Source: Deltaproteobacteria bacterium UBA6967 (lineage in GTDB: Bacteria > SAR324 > NAC60-12). Taken from it: a DNA stretch of 9,497 nt. The stretch lies in NCBI GenBank assembly GCA_002450295.1, contig DJYX01000179.1, positions 1-9,497 on the forward strand. The letters are read 5' to 3'. Under the pieces are notes generated by a model, which was not told where the DNA came from, ran no database searches, and saw only the letters and a program-made list of their open reading frames with translations. Shown piece after piece: positions 1 to 7,169 of this stretch; within the stretch, counting starts at the first letter, position 1, and the number at the start of each line of letters is the position of its first letter. The translations under genes were made by a program, and so were the position numbers.

Positions 1-620
1 AACGTGGTTAAGCACGGGTGGTAAAACCCTCGAAGATTCCGAAAGGAAGTGCCGAACATAGCATCCACGTTAGAAGGTCTATGAACGCATCAAGGTAGTT
101 CAGGTGTAGGTGCGGATCAGGGCTAGACAGATATGGTTAAAGTTATACTACTTGAACCCAAAGACCTAGATGGAACTCCAGTCCTTTCAACCAAAAAGAG
201 CTTAACGCTAGTGCGAAGATAGCGCCCTACGGTTGAAACTCTGCTGCAGGAGGAAGGAAATACGCCTTCCGACGGGACAGATCCACTTGAGACTGATCGA
301 CCAGCAGAGACACACTTCCATATCAAGTAGAACAGGTCTGAGTTGGGAACCTAAGTCTGTCGTATCTGAATTCAACTGGAAACACGGGATGGCCTGTAGC
401 TGGTGAGAAGCGATTAAGTTCGTCTAACACCAGTATGGTCACGGAGTCTCAATAGTGCCCAACGTAGTCTTTGTAATGAGGGCTGCAGTCAGTACCCAAT
501 CTGACCTACCCACGACGTATAAGTCTAGTAGGTAACAAAAGACGAAAACGGTCAACCGTAAGGAAGACAAGTGGGAGAAGGGGGAAGTGAGACAGCGTTT
601 TAACATTACCAACCAATCAA
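1..620 (+). ncRNA. Group II intron RNA domains I-III (5' part of ribozyme)
   Basis: No credible gene lies in this stretch; the short reading frames here are chance. It carries nested complementary segments as expected for domain I. Helix 1-7/65-71 closes a group holding 12-15/49-52, 16-19/26-29, and a TTCC-GAAA-GGAA hairpin (37-48) with a GNRA loop. Further down, an 8-bp helix 239-246/302-309 encloses two hairpins: 252-257/265-270 and 280-283/295-298. The second has an 11-nt loop and is a candidate exon-binding site. Helix 400-405/428-433 and a short ACGG/CCGT hairpin (548-559) probably belong to later domains. I could not assign the domain I/II/III borders exactly. Helices were found by eye and not by energy folding. 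Confidence 0.8.
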
Positions 621-623
621 CAT

Positions 624-630
624 AAGGAGG
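624..630 (+). promoter_or_regulatory. Ribosome binding site of the intron-encoded protein
   Basis: AAGGAGG, a near-perfect Shine-Dalgarno sequence, lies four bases before the ATG at 635. It fixes that start. In Ll.LtrB the maturase binds a high-affinity site in domain IVa that overlaps its own ribosome binding site and so represses its translation. The same arrangement is plausible here but was not shown. Confidence 0.85.
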
Positions 631-634
631 ACGG

Positions 635-2545
635 ATGTCCACCCAAAACCTTAGAAAGAGATTGGATGGTATAAGTAAGTGTTCGATCAATGGGGAAAGA
701 GCCAGAGACTTATACAAGCTTCTGACAAATAAACCAAAGATCTGGGAACTGGCTTATGCCAACATCTCTTCTAATGATGGTGCAACCACCAAAGGAGTAG
801 ATGGGGTAACTGCTGATGGACACAGTGTGGAACGTAGTCAAGAGATTATGAACCAACTGCGAAATGGCACGTACCGTCCCAAGCCAACATGCAGGGTATA
901 CATTCCTAAGAGTAATGGTAAGCAAAGACCGCTTGGTATACCTACATTCACAGATAAACTGGTTCAAGAAGCCTGCAGAATTATTCTGGATGCCATCTAC
1001 GAACCAGTATTTTCTAAGTTCTCATTTGGATTCCGCAAAGGAATCGGTACTCATGATGCCTTAATAAGCACACAGAAACGATTCCAAGGAACTAAATGGT
1101 TCATTGAGTTTGATATCAAAGGTTACTTCGACAACATCGATCACCATATACTGGTAAAGCTGTTGAAGAAGAAAAACGACGATGAGCGCTTCATTGCACT
1201 CATTGGGTGGATGCTCAAGGCAGGATATACAGAGGATTGGAAATTTAACAGAACCCATAGTGGTACGCCACAAGGAGGAGTTATCAGTCCTGTTCTCGCA
1301 AATATATACCTACATGAACTGGATGTATTCATAACAGACCTTTGTCAACAGACCCACAAGGGAAAAGAGAGAAAAGTCTATAAAGAGTACAAAGAACTAG
1401 ATAAATCTAAACAACGGTTGCGCAGACATCTGAATCGAATGAGAGATGAAAATCTTGAAATCTATCCAGATAGCGAAAAGGGCCCACAGTCCTTTGATGC
1501 AGGCAAGACCAGGAAAGAACTAGTCAAAGAACTGGAAAAATTAACTGATGAAACACTGAGGACAAGGAGATCTGACCCACTCGATCAGAACTTCCGAAGA
1601 CTTCAGTACACACGGTATGCTGACGACTTCTTGCTAGGCTTCATTGGAAGTAAAGCAGAAGCCGAAGTCATCATGAAAGGGATTAAAGAATTTCTCCAAA
1701 GAACACTTTCGTTAGAATGTTCAGAAGAGAAAACTAAAATTTCCCATCATAGCAAAGGAGCATTATTCCTTGGATACCATCTAGTGAGTCAAACTCTGAA
1801 AGCAAATGCCACCAGAGTTAAACGCCAGATGAAAGAAGGAACAATGATTAGGAGAAGAAGATGGGGTATTGGTAAGATTGAATTACTAATACCGCCATCA
1901 AAAGTTAAGGAATACATGGAGCGCAAGCGATATGGAAAACTTAACAATGGTAGCAACTGGGAAGCATTGCACCGTGCAGAGCTTCTGAATAACAGTGACT
2001 ACGAAATCCTTGCCCAATATAATGGGGAAATGAGGAATTTTGCGGAATTCTGCAAAATTGGCATCAACTTCCACCAAGGATTAGGATTTCTACACTACAT
2101 TGTTCAAACAAGTCTTGTGAAGACACTTGCTGCCAAGCACAAGATTAGTCTAGCCCAAGTCTACAAACGTTATACAGACGGAAATGACAAACGTATAACG
2201 ATAAAAGATGGCAAGTATCAGATACATTGGTTTAAGCTAAAAGATATTAATCGAATAGCAAAAGCCAAAACAGATGTAGACAAAGAGTACAACTCCTCAA
2301 TACATTCTGGACGATCTAAAATTGTCGAAAGACTTAACGCTGAAGAATGTGAATACTGCGGGAAAACTGGAGGTTACTTTGAGGTTCGCCATGTCCGGAA
2401 AATGGCAGACATCAAAGAAGGTAAAGAGAAATGGGAGAAAGTAATGATTGCGAGAAATCGCAAGAAGATCGTTCTCTGCATCGAATGCCACGACCTGCTT
2501 CATGTAGGTAAACTTCCAGACTTTCGATGTAAAGCTAGCGCTTAA
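635..2545 (+). CDS. ltrA: Group II intron-encoded reverse transcriptase/maturase with HNH endonuclease domain (636 aa)
   Basis: This multifunctional protein would help the intron RNA fold and splice, then copy it into DNA at a new site. The order matches LtrA. An N-terminal RT region contains RPLGIPTFTDKLVQEA. The palm motif FDIKGYFDNIDH is at about 159-170 and GTPQGGVISP starts at 210. The catalytic YADD is at 328-331. Maturase domain X covers roughly 430-560. A C-terminal zinc-type HNH domain has Cys pairs C572/C575 and C615/C618, followed by H619. The protein is somewhat longer than LtrA (about 599 aa), mainly from a charged stretch between the ANIYLHELD motif and YADD (about 235-325) and a short tail after the HNH. 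The frame is intact from a strong ribosome binding site to TAA. One oddity is R585-H586, where LtrA-type proteins usually have His-His, so DNA cleavage may be impaired while RT and maturase functions look intact. It sits in intron domain IV and ends 11 bases before domain V. Confidence 0.96.
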   Translation: MSTQNLRKRLDGISKCSINGERARDLYKLLTNKPKIWELAYANISSNDGATTKGVDGVTADGHSVERSQEIMNQLRNGTYRPKPTCRVYIPKSNGKQRPLGIPTFTDKLVQEACRIILDAIYEPVFSKFSFGFRKGIGTHDALISTQKRFQGTKWFIEFDIKGYFDNIDHHILVKLLKKKNDDERFIALIGWMLKAGYTEDWKFNRTHSGTPQGGVISPVLANIYLHELDVFITDLCQQTHKGKERKVYKEYKELDKSKQRLRRHLNRMRDENLEIYPDSEKGPQSFDAGKTRKELVKELEKLTDETLRTRRSDPLDQNFRRLQYTRYADDFLLGFIGSKAEAEVIMKGIKEFLQRTLSLECSEEKTKISHHSKGALFLGYHLVSQTLKANATRVKRQMKEGTMIRRRRWGIGKIELLIPPSKVKEYMERKRYGKLNNGSNWEALHRAELLNNSDYEILAQYNGEMRNFAEFCKIGINFHQGLGFLHYIVQTSLVKTLAAKHKISLAQVYKRYTDGNDKRITIKDGKYQIHWFKLKDINRIAKAKTDVDKEYNSSIHSGRSKIVERLNAEECEYCGKTGGYFEVRHVRKMADIKEGKEKWEKVMIARNRKKIVLCIECHDLLHVGKLPDFRCKASA

Positions 2546-2556
2546 TAAAACGTGGA

Positions 2557-2590
2557 GAGCCGTGTGCAGTGAAAGTTGCAAGCACGGTTC
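2557..2590 (+). ncRNA. Group II intron domain V (catalytic hairpin)
   Basis: This is a 34-nt hairpin, the canonical length. The lower stem pairs 2557-2565 with 2582-2590 (GAGCCGTGT with GCACGGTTC, including G-U pairs). It contains the AGC catalytic triad at 2558-2560. A two-base bulge (AA, 2580-2581) separates it from the upper stem 2566-2570/2575-2579, which is capped by a GAAA tetraloop (2571-2574). Domain V is the metal-binding active site of the ribozyme. All expected parts are present, so the RNA looks catalytically competent. Confidence 0.95.
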
Positions 2591-2593
2591 GGA

Positions 2594-2649
2594 GGGGGAC
2601 TCACGGTACCCTCTTGACTATGTCAGGAGAATCACGGGGTCTACCCTAC
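2594..2649 (+). ncRNA. Group II intron domain VI with branch-point adenosine and 3' splice site
   Basis: The base of the hairpin pairs 2594-2596 (GGG) with 2644-2646 (CCC). Above it, 2597-2602 pairs with 2637-2642. A2643 is left bulged between the two stretches, seven nucleotides from the inferred end at C2649. An 8-bp terminal stem pairs 2611-2618 with 2622-2629. The bulged A is the expected lariat branch point, and the intron ends in AC as the group II consensus (AY) requires. Exon sequence then starts at T2650, which agrees with where the interrupted reductase-like frame resumes on the other strand. Confidence 0.88.
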
Positions 2650-3133
2650 TTCCAAAGAGCGGTTTGCCAGCACCCAAGATGATTGGAATACTTGTTAGAG
2701 TAAGTTGTTTCACCAAACCGTACTCTAGAAACGATCTTGCTGCTTCTCCTCCATCCAAGTAGATACGCTGCCATCCTAATCTCTTTCAATAATCCAAAAG
2801 CTCGTGCGGAGTCAGTTTTGGTGCGAGCTCCGCCAAACCAGATACGGTAACTGGAAGAGATGTCAAAGTCCGACTCAATACCTGAACAGGTTTCCCTGAA
2901 TAAGACCATTTCTGAAAGCTGAGAACTTTCTCAAAGCTTTTTCGGCCCATGACCAAATCCATACGCTTGAAAAATTCTCCAAAGCCATAATCCTCATGAG
3001 GGTCATCTGAATTAAATTTCTCCAGCCAATCGATCTCTCCATTATTGCGAGCAATGAAACCATCTAGGCTGATTGCCAAGAAGATGTAGGTCTCCACTTC
3101 TGATCTTTTTTGTGTGTCTATTGAGGCAGCCAT
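2650..3133 (-). pseudogene. Dihydrofolate reductase-like (RibD C-terminal family) gene, broken by a stop codon and by the intron
   Basis: Read on the - strand, this begins with family-typical sequence: FLAISLDGFIARNNGEIDW, then LVMGRKSFEKVLSF, then GKPVQVLSRTLTSLP. The family holds NADPH-dependent DHFR/RibD-like reductases, usually about 170-180 aa; the substrate cannot be told here. At 2786-2788 the frame meets TGA just after ELLDY, but recognisable family sequence continues without a frame change: RIYLDGGEAARSFLEYGL, TLTSIPIILGAGKPLFG. The TGA is therefore a nonsense mutation, perhaps from a Trp TGG. At 2649/2650 the frame runs into the group II intron, which lies in the opposite orientation. 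The missing last 35 or so residues should be left of the window. Two starts are possible: ATG at 3131-3133, which overlaps the hrpA start codon, or GTG at 3095-3097, closer to where the family usually begins. Neither has a strong Shine-Dalgarno sequence. A 115-aa truncated product could still be made but would lack the conserved C-terminal half. Confidence 0.88.
3123..3126 (+). promoter_or_regulatory. Ribosome binding site that decides the hrpA start
   Basis: GAGG lies five bases before the ATG at 3132. The alternative in-frame GTG at 3114 is preceded by a T-rich run with no Shine-Dalgarno sequence. ATG 3132 is therefore preferred, and it also matches where HrpA proteins normally begin. Confidence 0.65.
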
Positions 3134-6100
3134 GTTGTCGGAACTAGAAACCCAGTTACAAGATGTGATGTTGCGAGATCAGTTTCGATTTCGGCGACAG
3201 TTTGAACAATTGAAGAGAGCAGAACGTCAGCAAAGACTCAATGAAGATGCGCTTCTGAAACTTGCGATCCGGATTGAACGATCAAGTGCACTCCGTGGTA
3301 AACGAGCGAGTCTTCATAGAATTCCTGAATATAACACAAGTCTCCCCATTCTTGATAACCGAGAGGAGATCATTAGTGCAATTCAAAAGTATCCTGTTTT
3401 AATTGTAGCTGGTGAGACAGGATCAGGTAAAACCACCCAATTGCCTAAGATGTGCCTGGAAGCAGGCTATGGCATAGCTGGCAAGATTGGCTGTACTCAA
3501 CCTCGTAGAGTTGCTGCAATCTCCATTGCCCAGCAAATTGCTCGAGAGCTGCAATGTAACCTTGGTGAAGAAGTTGGTTACAAAATCCGCTTCTCTGATA
3601 AAACTAGCCCAAACACGCTTATTCAGCTTTTAACAGATGGGACATTATTAGCCGAAACACAGTCTGATCGGTTTTTGGAAAACTATGAGGTATTGATCAT
3701 CGACGAAGCGCACGAGCGCTCTCTCAATATTGATTTCCTACTTGGTTACATTCGGAGGTTACAGCCGAAACGCAGCAATCTAAAGCTCATTATAACATCA
3801 GCTAGTATTGATACTGGCAGATTCGCAGAGGCGTTCTCAGGCGCGCCAATTATCGAAGTTTCAGGCAGAAGTTATCCCGTTGAAATAGATTATCGCCCGA
3901 TTGATCCCGAAGTTGAGAATCAAGGAGATTACACAGTTGAAGATGCCATGGTGGATACGATCAGGGAATTGTTAGAAACAACATATGATGGGGATATTTT
4001 AGCTTTTCTCGCAGGAGAAGGGGAGATTCGTGAGGTGTGTCAAAGAGTTGGACAGGATAATTCCACAGTTCTGATTCTTCCACTTTATGGTCGCTTGACC
4101 CAAGCAGAACAACATCGGATTTTTCAGAACACCAGCCAACGCAAGGTGATTGTCTCAACAAATCTTGCTGAAACATCCCTGACGATTCCTGGAATTCGGT
4201 ATGTGATTGATTCTGGGTTGGCACGTATTAGCCGATACAGTCCGAAAAATCGGGTTCAGCGACTTCCAGTAGAGCCAATTGCACAGAGTTCTGCGCTTCA
4301 GCGAGCCGGTCGAGCCGGTCGAGTTGCACCAGGTGTATGTATTCGGCTCTATTCAGAAGAGTCTTTGCAGAACCGTCGAGAATACGTAGAGCCAGAAATT
4401 TTACGTTCCAATCTTGCTGGTGTGATTTTGCAAATGCTCTATTTGCGACTAGGGAATATCCGGGAATTCCCTTTCATTGATCCACCGGGCAGTCACGCAA
4501 TTCGGGAGGGTGAAAAACTACTTCGTGAATTAGGTGCCGTCACTGATAACATGCAGCTTACACCACTGGGTAGAGAAATGGCTACTCTTCCTATTGAACC
4601 TCAAACAGCCCGAATGTTACTTCAGGCCCATCAAGAGTCCGTCCTTAGTGAAATGCTTGTAATTGCAGCTGGTTTGTCAATTCAGGATCCAAGAGAGTTT
4701 CCAACTGAAGAAAAAGAGAAAGCTCGCCAGATGCACAGTAGTTTTGTTAGCAGAGAGTCAGACTACATTACTCTGTTAAGCATCTGGCGGGCTTATCAGG
4801 CGCAGTGGAATGAACTGAAGACCGAAAACAAGATGCGGAAGTTTTGCCGACAGAACTTTCTCTCATTTGTGCGAATGCGAGAGTGGAGAGACATCCATCA
4901 CCAACTCAGTTCTATTTTGAAGGATTCTGGAAAGTATCCTCTAAAGTCTTTGCAAGCCTTGCCAGTTGTCGAAGCACAACTCGAAGAGTCGGACGATAGG
5001 GAAGTTCCGAAGTTTAGATTAAATCGTCCTACCAAAGAGGAAACGAAGCCCAAGTCAATTTTTGAGGTCGGAATCGACTATGATGCCATCCATCGAGCAC
5101 TTCTCTCCGGTTATCTCAATTGCATAGCTAGGCAGAAAGACAAACAGCAATATTCTTCTATTGGAGGCAAGGAACTCTGGGTTTTTCCAGGTTCTGGGGT
5201 CTATAAACGCTCTGGAAAGTGGATATTAGCTGGAGAGCAAGTTGAGACTTCACGTCTATACTCAAGAAAGATCGCCAATATCAAGGTTGATTGGTTAGAG
5301 CAAATTGGCGGTAAGCTTTGTAAGCGGCATTACTCAGAAGCACATTTTGATCCTGAAACAGGGATTGTTCAGGCCTGGGAAAGAGTAACTTTGTATGGCC
5401 TGACAATCGTTGAAAAACGTAGAGTAAGTTACGGTCGAGTCAATCCAGCCGAAGCTACTGCAATCTTCGTAAGGGAAGCATTAATTGATGGCGGGTTGCG
5501 TCAATACTATCCTTTTTTCAAGCACAACAATGAACTGCGTGAACTAGTTTTGAGTAAAGGGGCAAAGCTTCGTCGAGATTTTCGAGAAGAGGTAGATGCC
5601 ATGCTAGAAGCTTTCTACCAGGAGCAAATCCATAATGTTGCGTCCTTCCATGATTTGAATCGCCTTCTGAAAACAAAAAGAAAATCAGGTCAGGGAGATT
5701 TTCTCTTTCTTGAGGAGAGTGAAATTACACCTTCAACACTGAAACCTCCTTCTAGTGAGCTATATCCAGACTTTTGGGAAGTCGGTGATCTCAAGATGCC
5801 CTTGCGATATGTTTTTGCACCGACAAAGGAACCTGATGGTGTAACTTTGCAGTTACAAGATGCTTCTATTCCGCACCTACATGAATACGCCCTAGAGTGG
5901 TTGATTCCCGGAATTTGGGCTGAGAAAATCCAATTTTACTTAAGGGCTTTGCCCAAGTCTATCAGGAAAAGCTTTGTGCCACTTCCTGAAACCTCAGCAA
6001 AGTTAGCGTCCGAACTGAAACCATGTGATGAAAGTTTTTTGGTAAGTTTATGTCGACTGATTGAAAGGCGTTATCAGATTAAATTGAAACCTTCTCAATG

Positions 6101-7169
6101 GGCGGATATTGAGTTGCCTTTCCATCTCCAAATGAGAGTGGAAGTCAGAAATACTAATCAGAAGATCGTCACAGCTGGTCGGAATCTCGAAGAGCTAATT
6201 TCAAAGCGCAAAAATGAGCTCCGCGAACGAGGGAATAACAAAGAATTCAGGGAAGATTTAAGAGCTTGGAAGGACGCATTGAAATTCTGGGAACAGGATA
6301 ATCTTCAGAATTGGACGTTTGAGCGTTTACCTCAACGTATCGAACTTGAGGTGAATCACGGTATTCCACTATACGCATATCCGGGTCTGCTGATTCAAGA
6401 AGATGGTAGTATTTTAAGAACCTTATTTCACACTAGAGATGAAGCTCAGCGTAAAACACATCCTGCGATGAAAAAGTTGATGGCCTTGGCTGTAGGACCA
6501 GAGTTAGTCTGGCTGGAGCAGGAGCTTTGGAAATTGGAAGAACTAAGAGATGAATACAGGCGTTTTGGAACCTTAGGACAACTAAAGCAGGGATCCAAAA
6601 AAGCTCTGCTGGATTACTTGTTTGAGTTTGAGTGGTTAGAATCTGAAGAAGAATTTCTGGCGAAGCTCAAATTAGCGAAGCATCGGCTGCCAAAATTATT
6701 GTCACGTTACATTGAACAGTTGCGACTGCTTTTGCAGGCAGAACAGAAGACTCGTGCCACTATTCGTCAGTACAGTAAAAATATGAATGACCTTAATTGT
6801 TTGCAGGAGCATTTACAAAATCTAGTACCCACCAATTTTGTTGCAAAATTACCTTACTTGCGTTGGGCTCATGTTCAAAGATACCTGAAAGGAATCAGAG
6901 TTCGCGCAGAACGTCTTGATCACAATCCTGTTAAAGATGAAGAGAAAAGCCTGCAGTTACAGCCTTGGCTTGAGGTCTATCAAGAGTTGAAGTTGGTGGA
7001 TTTGAATTGGAATCAACGCAAGAATCTAGATGAGTTCTTCTGGCTACTAGAGGAGTATCGAGTCTCTCTATTCGCACCAGAGCTAAAGACCTCAATGCCT
7101 ATTTCAGTCAAGAGACTGACACGCTTCCTTGAAGAACATTTCCCCGAAGCCTCACTTGTTGTTGCCTGA
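3132..7169 (+). CDS. hrpA: ATP-dependent RNA helicase HrpA (DEAH box, 1345 aa)
   Basis: This is a DEAH/RHA-family RNA helicase acting in the cytoplasm. In E. coli HrpA has been linked to mRNA processing and to rescue of stalled or collided ribosomes. The N-terminal LRDQFRFRRQF stretch matches the start of E. coli HrpA (LRDRLRFSRRL). Walker A is GETGSGKTT at 94-102 with catalytic K100. The DEAH box is at 191-194. Motif III reads SAS (223-225) rather than the usual SAT. Motif VI is QRAGRAGR at 390-397. A helicase-associated (HA2/ratchet) region follows at about 420-530, and an OB-fold-like stretch at about 670-730 (YSSIGGKELWVFPGSGVY). The long HrpA-specific C-terminal region (DUF3418) contains YPDFWEVGDLKMPLRYVFAP at about 875-895. 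The length is close to the roughly 1300 aa of E. coli HrpA. An in-frame GTG at 3114 would add six residues but lacks a ribosome binding site. The gene stands alone on its strand; its 3' end overlaps leuS by 18 bp in convergent orientation. It shows no sign of decay. Confidence 0.97.
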   Translation: MLSELETQLQDVMLRDQFRFRRQFEQLKRAERQQRLNEDALLKLAIRIERSSALRGKRASLHRIPEYNTSLPILDNREEIISAIQKYPVLIVAGETGSGKTTQLPKMCLEAGYGIAGKIGCTQPRRVAAISIAQQIARELQCNLGEEVGYKIRFSDKTSPNTLIQLLTDGTLLAETQSDRFLENYEVLIIDEAHERSLNIDFLLGYIRRLQPKRSNLKLIITSASIDTGRFAEAFSGAPIIEVSGRSYPVEIDYRPIDPEVENQGDYTVEDAMVDTIRELLETTYDGDILAFLAGEGEIREVCQRVGQDNSTVLILPLYGRLTQAEQHRIFQNTSQRKVIVSTNLAETSLTIPGIRYVIDSGLARISRYSPKNRVQRLPVEPIAQSSALQRAGRAGRVAPGVCIRLYSEESLQNRREYVEPEILRSNLAGVILQMLYLRLGNIREFPFIDPPGSHAIREGEKLLRELGAVTDNMQLTPLGREMATLPIEPQTARMLLQAHQESVLSEMLVIAAGLSIQDPREFPTEEKEKARQMHSSFVSRESDYITLLSIWRAYQAQWNELKTENKMRKFCRQNFLSFVRMREWRDIHHQLSSILKDSGKYPLKSLQALPVVEAQLEESDDREVPKFRLNRPTKEETKPKSIFEVGIDYDAIHRALLSGYLNCIARQKDKQQYSSIGGKELWVFPGSGVYKRSGKWILAGEQVETSRLYSRKIANIKVDWLEQIGGKLCKRHYSEAHFDPETGIVQAWERVTLYGLTIVEKRRVSYGRVNPAEATAIFVREALIDGGLRQYYPFFKHNNELRELVLSKGAKLRRDFREEVDAMLEAFYQEQIHNVASFHDLNRLLKTKRKSGQGDFLFLEESEITPSTLKPPSSELYPDFWEVGDLKMPLRYVFAPTKEPDGVTLQLQDASIPHLHEYALEWLIPGIWAEKIQFYLRALPKSIRKSFVPLPETSAKLASELKPCDESFLVSLCRLIERRYQIKLKPSQWADIELPFHLQMRVEVRNTNQKIVTAGRNLEELISKRKNELRERGNNKEFREDLRAWKDALKFWEQDNLQNWTFERLPQRIELEVNHGIPLYAYPGLLIQEDGSILRTLFHTRDEAQRKTHPAMKKLMALAVGPELVWLEQELWKLEELRDEYRRFGTLGQLKQGSKKALLDYLFEFEWLESEEEFLAKLKLAKHRLPKLLSRYIEQLRLLLQAEQKTRATIRQYSKNMNDLNCLQEHLQNLVPTNFVAKLPYLRWAHVQRYLKGIRVRAERLDHNPVKDEEKSLQLQPWLEVYQELKLVDLNWNQRKNLDEFFWLLEEYRVSLFAPELKTSMPISVKRLTRFLEEHFPEASLVVA

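Larger units (their letters stand above)
1..2649 (+). mobile_element. Group II intron, LtrA/mitochondrial-like type, 5' end outside window
   Basis: This is a self-splicing, retromobile group II intron. Three parts support the call: a structured non-coding leader (1 to about 620), a reverse transcriptase-maturase-HNH gene in domain IV (635-2545), and a textbook domain V and VI at the 3' end (2557-2649). The 3' end is placed at C2649 (intron ends ..CCCTAC) because domain VI then folds with a bulged A seven nucleotides from the end, and reductase-like coding sequence resumes on the opposite strand from 2650. No GUGYG start lies at the left edge. Bases 1-7 already pair with 65-71 as part of domain I, so the true 5' end is inferred to be some tens of bases upstream. 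The encoded protein resembles Lactococcus LtrA, which points to the IIA RNA class. The intron lies antisense to the gene it interrupts. Confidence 0.95.

Noticed and set aside
123..717. Short reading frames on the - strand in the intron leader
   Set aside because: They have no ribosome binding sites or family resemblance, and they overlap the paired segments of intron domain I and the start of the intron protein. They are chance frames in structured RNA.
2786..2788. TGA in the reductase-like gene as recoded sense codon (Trp, Gly or selenocysteine)
   Set aside because: hrpA and leuS end in TGA and have no internal TGA over more than 2100 codons, so reassignment is unlikely. No selenocysteine is known at this place in the family, and the gene is also disrupted by the intron.
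2646..2909. An 87-residue frame on the - strand overlapping the reductase remains
   Set aside because: It is the wrong frame through the pseudogene. The family sequence is read one frame over, on both sides of the TGA.
4300..4325. Tandem GAGCCGGTC repeat in hrpA
   Set aside because: It only encodes the repeated R-A-G of helicase motif VI (QRAGRAGR) and is explained by protein conservation.
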